A stretch of 64,000 nucleotides of DNA from the NCBI GenBank assembly GCA_011032825.1, contig JAADJZ010000006.1, forward strand, positions 1,240,001 to 1,304,000. The letters run 5' to 3'. Below the pieces are notes generated by a model. The model had not been told where the DNA came from and searched no databases. It saw nothing but the letters and a program-made list of their open reading frames with translations. Shown here piece after piece: positions 11,200 to 21,765 of this stretch (its first letter is position 1; every line of letters begins with the position of its first letter). The DNA comes from Massariosphaeria phaeospora (lineage: Eukaryota; Ascomycota; Dothideomycetes; Pleosporales). The translations under genes were made by a program, and so were the position numbers.

Positions 11200-12426
11200 A
11201 TGCTCGGGCTCCTTGCATGCATTCTCTCTTTGGCGAATTCGCCGATGCTCTTAGTCGACGCCGCTGTTGTCCCGCAAAATGACCCTCTTGTATTCAATTT
11301 CACTGTACATCCCCAAAACCACGGCACATCGGTGCGCAGACGGGCCGAGCCCGAGGCTGCTATACCGCTCACATACTATCGGCCGCGCCTAGGTATCGAC
11401 ATGAGCATCGAGGGCACGAAATTCCATCTCAACGTCGACACTGGTAGTTGGGAGACGTGGGTGGCGCGTTCGACGTTCGTTTGCGCAGATATCGACAACT
11501 TCGATGAGGATTTGGACCAGGAAGACTGTGGGATAGAAACAGAGACATACAAAGGGAAGGTTGTCAAACTGTCAGGCACGGAGCAGAAGAACGCAGACAT
11601 GACATATGCATCCGGCGAACGAGTGCAGATGACATTTTCAAGAAAGGATGTGGTGTTGGGAAAAGATCAAAAGGTTCAGAATGCTCGGGTCGGGTTTGCA
11701 AGTCGTCTTGCGTGGGAGGGCGATGGCCGATTTGCTGGTGTATTCGGTCTCGACTGGGAATCAACGACTCCGTCGCTGTGGCAGTATATGTGCAAGCAAA
11801 AGGGGCTTCCTCTTCAGTTTACTATTGCGACCAATCGGGAAAAAGATGCAAAAGCGAACGGCGGTTCGTTGTCGATCGGTGGCACGCTTGGAATAGCGGC
11901 GAGTGAATGGACATCTGTAAAGACAGCGCAGGATGAAGGCTGGGTGATCGGAGAACTGACAGCGAAATGGGATTCTGGTGCCAAGGAAGGCAACACGATA
12001 AAGGGAGAAATTCTCATTGACTCTGGTAAGTATCGACATCACTTCCATGCAATTCCACAACAGCTGACGCGATCTACTCGTACTGTAGGCAACGCATACA
12101 TTATGCTCCCAAACGAAATCATCGAAGACTTTACGTCCGCGTTTTGTCCACCTCCGTTCTTGATGGGTGGAGAGGGAGGTTACTGGATGATCGATTGCAA
12201 TTCGGAAAGCCCTGAGAACCTAATCATCCAAATAGGGGGAAAGGACTTTGCTATTCCGGTACGGGACAACATCATCGCGGCGCATGGGAATGCTTGTATG
12301 TGGAAGATGAGCGGGGCGGATAACTACGAGTTCGACGCTGCTCTGGGGATACCCTTTATGCGCCATGCATATGTTAACTTCAACTCGGAGAGCCGGACTA
12401 TAGGGTTTGCTCAAAGGAACTACTAG
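11200..12426 (+). CDS. Secreted pepsin-like aspartic protease (A1 family)
   Basis: Exons 11200..12025 and 12089..12426 give 387 residues. The start MLGLLACILSLANS is a signal peptide. The first catalytic motif is VDTGSW and the second IDSGN, formed across the intron (g+gc makes the Gly). The usual A1 order of two beta-rich lobes is kept. The tail ends ...GFAQRNY without an obvious GPI signal, so a free secreted enzyme is likely. The 63-base intron is in frame and free of stops; if retained it would insert 21 residues straight into the second active-site loop. The start was chosen at the signal peptide rather than at the upstream in-frame ATG at 11032. Confidence 0.85.
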   Translation: MLGLLACILSLANSPMLLVDAAVVPQNDPLVFNFTVHPQNHGTSVRRRAEPEAAIPLTYYRPRLGIDMSIEGTKFHLNVDTGSWETWVARSTFVCADIDNFDEDLDQEDCGIETETYKGKVVKLSGTEQKNADMTYASGERVQMTFSRKDVVLGKDQKVQNARVGFASRLAWEGDGRFAGVFGLDWESTTPSLWQYMCKQKGLPLQFTIATNREKDAKANGGSLSIGGTLGIAASEWTSVKTAQDEGWVIGELTAKWDSGAKEGNTIKGEILIDSGKYRHHFHAIPQQLTRSTRTVGNAYIMLPNEIIEDFTSAFCPPPFLMGGEGGYWMIDCNSESPENLIIQIGGKDFAIPVRDNIIAAHGNACMWKMSGADNYEFDAALGIPFMRHAYVNFNSESRTIGFAQRNY

Positions 12427-12540
12427 AAAAGGTCGCGACGATTGGGGTAATAAGCTCTAAGCCCGTTGCATATTCACTTATCAGTATACGCCACGCATCT
12501 TTATCACTTCATTCAGTAAATTCCATACGTACTACTTATT

Positions 12541-12563
12541 GCTTGCGTTAGCAAGCATATTAA
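12541..12563 (+). repeat. Left terminal inverted repeat of the Helitron-like element
   Basis: It begins GCTTGCGTTAGCAAGC, itself a perfect 6-bp stem with a GTTA loop, and continues ATATTAA. Its reverse complement is found at 19828-19850 with one mismatch. Confidence 0.8.
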
Positions 12564-12645
12564 ATCTCTAGAGGCTTTGCTTTGATTTGAATCGCAGGCT
12601 GTGATTGGCCGAAGAATCTCAGCGTTGATTGGACGAAAAGAGTGT

Positions 12646-12693
12646 GCCAAGGTTTCAACACGCCAAGGTTTCAACACGCCAAGGTTTCAACAC
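12646..12693 (+). repeat. Three exact tandem copies of a 16-base unit in the transposon's 5' region
   Basis: The unit GCCAAGGTTTCAACAC starts at 12646, 12662 and 12678 and is followed at once by the palindrome TCACGTGA (12695-12702), an E-box-like CACGTG site. It lies about 290 bases before the transposon's start codon, so it is part of its promoter or of a replication or termination signal. Confidence 0.75.
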
Positions 12694-12982
12694 GTCACGT
12701 GAGGAACACCAAAGTTCGCGCTGACCCGAGGTATCGCCGACGATAAGCCGAAAATGGCTAGCGCGTAAAATTTAGCGCGTCACCTTTCCGATCGCGATAG
12801 CAAACTCTCACTCACTTTCTGCCTCCAACCTCCACCTCCCACCTCCCACCTACAAACTCCTCGCCGACGACTTGAGCTGCTGATTGACAAGCGCACGGCG
12901 GAGCTGCCAGTAAGTATTTCGCGTCGCGAAATCTGAGTTACAGCAGCTAATTACAATCTCGCGTTTCCGATAGCGTTCCGAA

Positions 12983-15900
12983 ATGGCGTCCGCTGGCTCA
13001 ATGCCGCCACCTCCTCCCCCACCTGGCAAGCAGCCACCTGGCGGTCCTCCTCCTCGATCCCTTGCAGTAGGCGTCTGCAAACGTGTCAAATCCCATATCC
13101 TCGACTCAATCCTCGACGCGAAACCTGACGGCAGCGGTTACTTCGAAACATGCCACATTTGTCGCGGAAAAGCTACAGGTCGGGTAAGTCAACCTCAACC
13201 GCGCCTTTTCTCACCTGTCCTGCGAACAGGACGTCAATACCTTGGGCGACTAGTACACCGTGTAGTGGTTAGACGAGTTAGTGAGATCTACGCCCCCAGA
13301 CAGCTGTTTGGTGCGGTATAGGGCCTGGTCTTTGACCTGAAGGTTCCTTTGCGTAGTTGCAAACTCAAAACCTCGCGGTGATTCTGCAGTCTCTAGAGCG
13401 TCGCCCAAGCCTTGAAGCCTGCTGTTGGACGTCTGAGAACATGCTAACAACCTGCAGAAACGCCTCAAGATTGGGGACATGTCACAGACTGCTCTTCACG
13501 ATGAGCCTGCGACCTCTGTCTCCAGTCCTGCCTCACCTAGCTTCATGAAAGCGACGTCTGCATCGATCGGCCGGAGTGGATCTCTGCGCGCGATTCAATC
13601 ACCACTTGCTCGTAGTGGTTCTGTCCGTGGGCGTCGGCCTGGTCACCCTGCTGCTCCCATCGAAATCTCGTCCGCGCTGTCCTCATCGCCACTGTCGACT
13701 GTGCCGTCTCTCGCAACTCCTACGCCTCACCTTCTCGCGCCTGTCTCTCCGAGTCGTGCGCGCGCCCCGATACCTGAATTTTTCCGCCGTGGATTACACT
13801 CAGGCGACAGTCCATTGACGGCGGAGGCTCGTAGGGATCAGACCGACATCTCACGAGCTCATCGCGTTGTGAGGAGAGAAGGTGGCGAGCCGTCTTCTAC
13901 ACCTGGGTTGTCGGAGCTTCGGACCTTGGCTGTCGCTCCTTTCACTACGATCAATCCGGAGCCTGATTCGCCTACTCCCATTACAGGTCGTTACGACATT
14001 GAGGCCTCGTATCGTGGCGGTGGGCGCAGTAACTCGGTATCCTCACAAAATCGCTCTCGTCCGGCATCTAGGTCACCGTCGCCATTGCGGCCGTCGCAGC
14101 TGCTATATTTCCGGTGCCTGTACTGCTGTGTGTACCGGCCTGAACGGGTTAGGCGATTCGAAGTCAATGAGCCAGACTCTGATCTTTGCCTCTACTGCGA
14201 TGATCGCTTGACAACCCGTTGCCTCATCGGCGACGAGGTGAAGTGGTGTTTGTCTTGTCAGAGTGAGAAAAAGCGTGACAGTTTCTATCCCGGTGGCGAG
14301 GTCCCAGGCTCTGGATCGCACTCTCAATTAGACATTGAGTCTGATCACTGTCTCGAATGTCGCAACTTCAGTTCGTCACTGCCCTATACGTCTCTCGGCG
14401 GTCAGACAGTGCGTAGTGAATACGTCCCCTCATCTCAGCGAGGGCCTCTTTCCTCTCAATACGATTCTACACTTTTTAGCTCGTCTCAGCCTATACGTCG
14501 CGGATCAACTGGGAGTGTCCGACCTGGACCTACTGAGCGTCGGCAGGAGATCAATCGCGCTGCGTTTTCGACGTCTGATCCGACAATCGACGCCACATCT
14601 CAGACCTGGTCTGTCGATCCCGCATTGACAGATGGGGATTACACGCTCCTTAAGGCGTTTCACTCTCGTCTACGCGGTGAAGTTCGGGAGACCTGCATTC
14701 GCTGCAATGAGTGTTGGTTCCACATGGGTCTCAATGATGATCAAGTTTGCGCCTCGTGTATGAGGGCTGATCAAGACAGGGATCCAGACGAGCCTTTTCT
14801 GTTCAGCGATGAAAATGAGGCCGATCCTGGTATGGTCCCGCCTGGACTTCCGGAGCTCAGTTAAATTGAGGAGATGTTGATCGCTCGTGTGCACGTCTTT
14901 GTCGAAGTACGCCAAATCCGGGGACAGCAATATAAGTACACTGGGCATATTGTCAACTTTCTTTGCAATACGGCAAAGGTGTACAACCGTCTCCCCTTGT
15001 TGCCGGAGGACCTTGATGTCATTATCCTTCGGCCTTCCAACTTCAAGGATTCCCCTCGGATGAATCGACAGTTCAAAAAGGACTACCGTGTGCGTCGCGA
15101 GGCCATCAAGATATGGCTAGAATTTCTCCGTCAGCACCACCCTGGATACAAGGACATTGAGATCAATCAGGATAGTCTCGACGCGTTGCCTGATGATCTA
15201 TTTGTCGACGACGAGCTCATCGTGCACGAGCTTGGGCCTGAAGATAATCCTAGCCTGGATATCGATAAAGACGTCGACGTCGATCAACCTGAGACTGCGG
15301 CTGTCCCAGATTTGCATGTGGAGAATGATGAATTAGCAGAGATCCAGGCTCAATTAGATCGATCAACTACCCGTACTGTCGGTCGCCAGCCTCGACGTCT
15401 GCCTTCTATGAGTATGCCAACCCCTGAGCAAACTCCACTCTCTGAATTCAACAAATCCCATGCGTTGTTGAGTTGGGCTTTTCCAACGTTGTTTCCTTAC
15501 GGGCGGGCTGAGTTTGTCAATCCTCGACCGCGCGAGATACCTTACCCAGAGTTCGTCAAACACTTACTCCTGTATCGTGACTTGCGCTTCGCTCAACACC
15601 CTCGGTTTCGGTACGTTGTTTTCAACACTATCATGAGGAAGCAAGTGAATACGCGGGCGAGTTTCTTTGTCAAGAAGCTACATCCCCAACAAAAGGATTA
15701 CACTCTCGAGGATCTCCAGCAGGCGATGGCGTCTGATACTGATGAGGCGCGCGCCATGATCAACTCGATTACACGATACGCCGGCACTCTAAGGGGTACT
15801 CGCCCCTATTGGGGTGGCAAAATGAAGCAGCTTGAATCTATGGTCCGCGACTTGAGTTGCCCCAACGTATTTGTCACTTTCTCCGCCGCTGACTATCACT

Positions 15901-18900
15901 GGGATTCGTTGATGGCTCTCATGCCTGAATATGAATCTTGGTTGAACGCTGCGCCTAACAAGCGTATCCGATTGGCTAGAGAGGCTGTACGCGATAATCC
16001 GGCTATCGTTGCGTACCATTTCCATCGTTGATTCAAACTCTTTGGTGACATCGTCCTTGCGAACAAGTTTCGGGTGAAGGACTCATGGCATCGATATGAA
16101 TGGCAAGCTCGCGGCAGCACCCATAACCACGGATTGTATTGGGTTGATGGTGCGCCAGATCCAGACAATATGTTCTCAGAAGATCAGAAACAGCACTTTG
16201 CCGACGTTTGGGGTATTCACGTTACTGCGTTCAATCCTGATATCTCGGAGGAACGGAACACCCGATCCTATGAGGAGAGATCGCCACTGTCGATTCCTGG
16301 ATTGGACTTGGTGAATGATGGCGCCACGTTGGCCTCGATTGTCAATTAGACACAGACTCATGAGCATACAGAGGCTTACTGTCTCCGTCACAACAAGGAA
16401 ACTAGCCAAAAGGAGTGTCGATTCGGTTTCCCGTTTGATCTTCGAACTAGTCCTGTGCTGGAGAAGCATCCTAATCACAGCTAGGATCAATTCCTCCCTA
16501 TTCGCAATAACGGCATGCTCAACAAGTACAATCGCCTCGTCACTATGACCTGGATGGCGAATACTGACGTCTCTCCCTGTACCAGCAAGCAGGCGGTCAT
16601 CGAGTACGTCGTCAAGTACGCTGCCAAAGCGGAGAAGAAATCTCAGTCTTACGTCGACATGGCCAAGGAGTTGATCCCTAGGGTTAACACGAACCAACCC
16701 TATCAATCTCTCGTCGCCAAAATGCTAAACAAGTTGATTGGAGAACGGGACTACTCAGCTATGGAGGTTTGCCACTATCTGCTGGACTTGCCGTTGACTA
16801 TGAGCTCTCGAATCACGATCAATGTTGATCTGCGTCCTGAAAAGGATCAACCTGAGCTTTACTTCCTCGAGGAACAGCAAACCCAGAAAGGTCTATCTCT
16901 GCTTGCAAAGTACAAGACCCGCCCTGAGGAGCTTGATAGTATCACTTACATTCAATTTCTTCGTTCTCACGCCCATAGCCATCCGTACAAGGAGCGTACA
17001 AGGTCCAAAGATCGTGTTTTGAACTACTTTCCCCGGTATCAACCTGACGACGTGGAAAACTTTGGCAGGGCGAAGATGGTCCTCCATCATCCGTTTCGTA
17101 AGGTGAATGATTTGCTCTACGTCCAGGAGATCTATGAGGAACCATGTACCAATTTTACCGAGGCCTACGAGTTTTGTCGTATATATCACGCTGATCACTC
17201 CGCCGATGGACTTGATGAGGTGTTGCCTGAGCCTGAGGAATTAGTGCATGGAGATACCCCTGACGACCCCGAGGAGCGCGCTGCTTTGAATATAGACGGT
17301 GAATTTGGTAAGCTTGCTCGTCTGTTGCCTCGGGTGAATGGCGAGAACGTTGACGCCGCTGATTGCTTGGGTATCCGCCCTATGGATCTCGCTGCTAACT
17401 GGGACGATCGAATCGGAACTATCCCTGATCTTCATCCTGACTAGTGGCAGGAGCAAAAGGCAGCTCATCCAACTGAGTTACGAGCTCGTACAAATGCTAC
17501 GTATGACGACTTTCAGCCAAAACAGAAGCTTGTGTATCACAAGATCAATGATCACAACGACGAGTTCATGTCTGGTCTTAATCCTAAGCCTATATACGGT
17601 CAGATTGAGGGCGAGGGTGGTACTGGAAAAACCGTCGTTGTCCAAGTTATATGCAAGAAGCTTGAAGCAACGGCGGATAGTGCTGGCCAGCTATCTCCTG
17701 TACTACGCGCCGCACCTACAGGTGTAGCAGCTTTCAACTTTAGTGGCAAAACGCTCCATGCGCTGTTTCGCCTCCTAGTTAAGAAAAACAACTACGAGGA
17801 TCTCTCTGCTGGAAATTTGAAGTCTATACAGGCTTCCTTCAAAGGCATCCGGTACTTGATCATTGACGAGAAATCCATGGTCAGCGTCACCCAATTGGCC
17901 TGGATTGATCGACGTTGCAGGGCCATCTTTCCCCGACAAGCTGACATGGATTTTGGAGAGTTGTCAATCGTCATAGTTGGAGATTTCTGTCAATTGCCCC
18001 CCGTAGGAGCTCGCCCTCTATTCAGTACCAAGCCGTCAGTGAACACTAATCACATTTCTGGGCAACGTCTGTATAGGCGATTCGACTGGACAGTTACACT
18101 CGACGTGATTATGAGACAGCAAGGTGCTGATCAAGCCGACTTTCGCGGCGCTCTCGGACGCCTGCGCAATAACATGGTTACTCGCCAGGATTGGGCCTTG
18201 TTCGTCACCCGCGTCAAATCTAAACTGCCACGCGATGTCGTCAAGGCGTTTGATGACGCTATCCACATATACGCGAAAAAGGACATGGTCCATCAGTACA
18301 ACCATCTCCGCCTACGGCAACTGGATCGTGCGGTTTTACTCCTTGCTGCCACCTATACAGGCGTCGGTGCGGATAAGGCTGACACTGAAGAAGGTGGCAA
18401 TTTACATCGGACTTTGCCCATATCAATCAATTCCTGGGTCATGTTGACGGAAAACGTTTGGACTGAACGTGCTCTTGTTAATGGAGCTTTGGGCGTTGTA
18501 CGCGACGTTGTGTGGCATCCGAATACAATCGACGTCCGCAAGGAGGCGCCCATGGCCATCATCGTCGCCTTTGATGAATATGATGGTCCTGAGCTCCTTC
18601 GAGATCCAGATACTAACCAGAAACTAGTCCCAATCTTCAGGTCAAAGCGTGATTGGAGCAAGGGCTCTGTCTTGTGTACTCGATTGCAATTTCCACTTAC
18701 TATAGCGTACGCTATCACCATCCACAAGAGCCAGGGGATATCCGTAGACATGGCGGTTCTCAACATAGCCGATAAGAAGGATTTCTCGCCAGGACTCACG
18801 TACGTCGCTATATCGCGCATTCGATCTCTACAAGGTGTCCTTTTTGAGGAGAGCTTTGATCTTAAGCGTCTGCAATCTAAGCCTACGGAGACTACTGTCA

Positions 18901-19400
18901 TGCGCAACGAGAACTATATCCGCAGACTGCCGCAGGAGCTTCAGGTCGAAGATGAGGATCTCCCGCCCATTGCCTCTGGCCAATACTCGACGTTGCCAAT
19001 CATTATGTCTGATCCAGCCATGAGATCGTCCCGCCTAGTTCCTAGCTCTCAACTCCCCTCTAACTTGTTTCGCCAGTTCGATCCGTCTAGCGACAGGCAG
19101 GCTCCTTTAAGTGAAGGTCCAGCTGGTTTGCAGGCGCCTGCCTATGCTGGTCCATATGCTGGTCTGTATGAGGATTACAGCCAGCCAGTCTCCTCAATCG
19201 CCATTACCTTTCAATGCCGGATTTGCGACGTCATACGTCATCGCTCACGTCGTCTACGTCCGGATCGTGAGGTCTGTACGTATTGCCATCATAATACGGC
19301 TGTTGAGCAGCGCCAGCGATTCTGTATGGGCCATCAAGGCGAGGCGTTGGAGACTGCGTTTGAGGAGACCTACAACGTTTGCGACAGGTGCCGTATGTGA
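12983..19400 (+). pseudogene. Helitron Rep/PIF1-helicase gene, inactivated by five in-frame stops
   Basis: A start at 12983 with exon 12983..13183, an intron 13184..13457 and then one continuous frame to 19400, about 2,047 codons. N-terminal zinc-type Cys pairs (CHIC; YFRCLYCC; CIRC...CASC) come first. The Rep domain has the HUH motif THNHG at about 16119-16133 and the two tyrosines of YVVKYAAK at 16605-16628. The PIF1 helicase has Walker A GEGGTGKT near 17610-17633, LIIDEKSM, DFCQLPPVG, a TIHKSQG motif and a C-terminal Cys-rich finger. Stops lie at 14862, 16029, 16347, 16482 and 17442. Each is one transition from a sense codon and no frameshift is seen, so inactivation looks recent and RIP-like. 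Confidence 0.85.
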
Positions 19401-19449
19401 AAGGTAAGCCCCTAACGTCTCCGCGTATATCAATGATCTATTAGCTAAT

Positions 19450-19722
19450 CCGCCATGAGTTCATCCCTGATGTCCGCCCTGATGTCCGCCCTGACAATGA
19501 CTTCCGCCCTGACAGCCATTTACGCCCTACAAAGGGCCTCCGCCCTGAACGTGGGGTCCGCCATGGAATCCGCCGTGAGATTTTGGTATGAGTGTACGAT
19601 TTCTCCCTCGAATCTCCATCTCCAACGTCAGCTAATCTTAAACAGGCAACTAGAGCACGTTTGTGTAGCATATGATCGATATGAGCGATATAAGCGATCT
19701 GAGCGATATGAGTAATACGAGC
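19450..19722 (+). repeat. Subterminal degenerate tandem repeats of the transposon
   Basis: Two arrays: repeats of tccgccctga (19455-19570) and repeats of gatatgagc-like units (19673-19722). Between the helicase stop and the right inverted repeat there is no coding signal. Confidence 0.6.
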
Positions 19723-19753
19723 GCTTTGTCGCTCGGCGGAGGCCTCCTCCGCC
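19718..19753 (+). other. Two adjoining hairpins near the transposon's right end
   Basis: CGAGCG (19718-19723) pairs with CGCTCG (19730-19735) across a 6-base loop. GGCGGAGG (19735-19742) pairs perfectly with CCTCCGCC (19746-19753) across CCT. Helitrons carry a hairpin near the 3' end as a termination signal, but usually about 10 bases from it. Here the hairpins are about 75 bases from the inverted repeat. Confidence 0.6.
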
Positions 19754-19827
19754 GCCCCTCTGTAGTTTACGATACAATTAATTAATTCATCACGAGTTCA
19801 AATCTCGTTAAAATCAATCCTGGGTCA

Positions 19828-19850
19828 TTAATATGTTTGCTAACGCAAGC
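19828..19850 (-). repeat. Right terminal inverted repeat of the Helitron-like element
   Basis: The reverse complement begins GCTTGCGTTAGCAAAC and ends ATATTAA. It matches the left repeat except for one C-to-T change on the plus strand. Confidence 0.8.
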
Positions 19851-19901
19851 TCCTCCTTAGATCCGTTTACGATCTACCCGGCTGTTATCAATCGAAATTG
19901 G

Positions 19902-21339
19902 CTATTCCAAGACAACCTCAATCAATCCCTCGTTCCCCTCACCCTTGTTGTAGATAGCAGCAATCTTCAGACCACAACTCTCGATAAGACGATACCATTC
20001 CCGTTCAGTACGCTCCTGTGAGGCGGCTAGTGCCATCATAAAGAGGTCTAGCGACATGTGCTGCCATGCCGCTTGTTCGTCGGCAACAACCTGTGAGCAA
20101 AGTCAATAACTGGAAGAGAAGAGAGAAAGGAGTAAAGACTTACGCAATCATCGATGAGAATTCTCGAATAGCCAGGCTCCATGACGTCTTTTAGACGCCC
20201 TAGTATCGTGCGGCACTGCTCGTCGGGCCAATCGTGCAGAACAGACCGCATGAAGTAGGCACGCGCGCCCTGGATGGGCTGCGGCTCGAAGAAGTTGTGC
20301 ACCTGGAGTTCGATGCGCTTGCCTTCAGCCACACCCATAGCAGTCGCGGCACCAATAACCTCTAGAAGCTCTTGCAATACCAGTCTTCCCGTGTATCCTG
20401 GAAAGGCTGTGGAGAAGTCTTGCAGGATTTGCCCGGTACCGCCGCCGATATCAACAAGGGCGGAAGCATCCCCTTCTGCCTTCAGTCCGTCGATCAAATG
20501 CTCCTTGACGGGATACATTTCAGTCCAGCTTGGTCGGTGGCTCCTCAGCGCATGGACGTAGCCGTGGAAATGGAAAACATCGGGGTGTTGGGCCAACCAG
20601 CCAAAAGCATGTCCTTCCCATTTGTTGCCGTACTGGAACGGTCCATCGACTGCGTTCTCAGTGTCGGCCATAGGGCTTATCCCGTGACTGACCCAGCTTC
20701 CATACATGAGTATTTACCCCACTAAGCCCAACAGGGCTTAGCTCCTCTCTTCTCTCCATCGCGTATATAGACCTCACACTCCGTAGCTCTAATACGACAC
20801 ATGATTCTCCTCTACTTCCCCCATTGACACTCAGGATTTTGAAATTTCGTGCTTCGGTAGGCGGGCATCTGTGCAAAAGACTGTTGGGTACAGTCGAAGC
20901 AGAAGATGATGCCAGCGGCATACTCCGATTGAGCCAGCAGTCTCGTCAAGTCATTGGGAGCGTAAATTCCCGGACCTTGTTCGTTGAGCATGTTCATCGA
21001 TGCACATATTCTGGTGATGCGCTTGACAAGAGCAGGAGATGCGCCTGTGGTGGCAGCCAGCTCTTCGTTGGTCTTAGTGCTGCCGTTGTCTCTCACTGCC
21101 GTTTCGAATATTTTCATATCAACCGCAATACGCGCCGCGACTGTTCGTGTAGTTTGTGCCCAGACGTTCCACAAGAGTGATTCAACCGGAGTCTCCGCTG
21201 CAGTCAAGAGTGCGCGAGCGCTAGCAACTAGCCTCTGACGGGCCTCAGGGTCGCCATCCATAAAGTGGTTGCCCTCAGCGGCGACATTACTCAGAGCTTG
21301 AGCAATATTGTCTCTCTGGACTTCCGTTTTGGCGTTCAT
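19902..21339 (-). CDS. SAM-dependent O-methyltransferase (COMT-like, Methyltransf_2)
   Basis: Complement of 19902..20090, 20144..20675 and 20831..21339 gives 409 residues. The first exon holds an N-terminal dimerisation-type domain (MNAKTEVQRDNIAQALSNVA...). The second holds the SAM loop LVDIGGGTG and the catalytic-His segment RSVLHDWPDEQCRTIL. The last has the family C-terminus ending LIEVVLE. It should methylate a phenolic hydroxyl of a small molecule in the cytosol. The 155-base first intron is the uncertain part: donor GTGTCA was chosen for family spacing, while GTAGAG further on keeps the same phase and adds six residues. Neighbours (7-TM protein, UbiA prenyltransferase) suggest secondary metabolism. 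Confidence 0.82.
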
Positions 21340-21765
21340 TCGCCATATGGTATAGGTAGAGGTAAATAGAAGTAGAGAAGATGTGGATGAGAAATCATAG
21401 TCGGCGTTTACGCGTAACAAGTACTCATAACTCTTTAACACGGCGGAAATGGCGCATGCCTGTGCCGTGACCGTGCATTTCCTGTGCCGCAATGAACTGT
21501 TCACAACGTCAGTTTCTCGCCCTTGTGTAGGTCGGTGTACGAGACTGGCGATACGAGCTAATGCATCGGACTTCAGTTCCTCTCGCGGTAGGGAAAATGG
21601 CCACCCATTGAGCTTCCGCTGAATATAAATGAGGCTCCCCTTGAGCATTCGCGCAAACTTTTACCCTTGCCGCTTTCAACCAACTGACTAATTATTGATG
21701 ACTCGTCAATCCGATCCCTGAATCCTTGTAGCCTTGTGTTCTGGATTGATGTGGGTCGACCTGAG
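21340..21765 (-). other. Intergenic, upstream region of the O-methyltransferase
   Basis: No supported gene. The methyltransferase frame stays open upstream of its ATG, but those residues lack family features. Confidence 0.4.

Larger units (their letters stand above)
12541..19850 (+). mobile_element. Helitron-superfamily rolling-circle transposon with terminal inverted repeats
   Basis: The element is bounded by 23-base inverted repeats at 12541-12563 and 19828-19850 that match at 22 of 23 positions (the difference is C to T). A T lies on each outer side (12540 and 19851). It encodes a Rep-type HUH nuclease fused to a PIF1-family helicase, the hallmark of Helitrons. Canonical Helitrons lack inverted ends and insert between A and T; short inverted ends with T-T insertion fit the non-canonical Helitron2/Helentron group. 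Two hairpins precede the right end. The left end is 114 bases after the protease stop and the right end 51 bases from the O-methyltransferase stop, so no gene was broken. Confidence 0.8.

Noticed and set aside
13250..13320. tRNA-like stretch (TAGTGGTTAGAC) in the transposon intron
   Set aside because: Only a D-arm-like piece is present; no T-loop or acceptor pairing follows.
19790..19806. T-arm-like hairpin CGAG-TTCAAAT-CTCG near the transposon's right end
   Set aside because: No other tRNA arms at the right distances.
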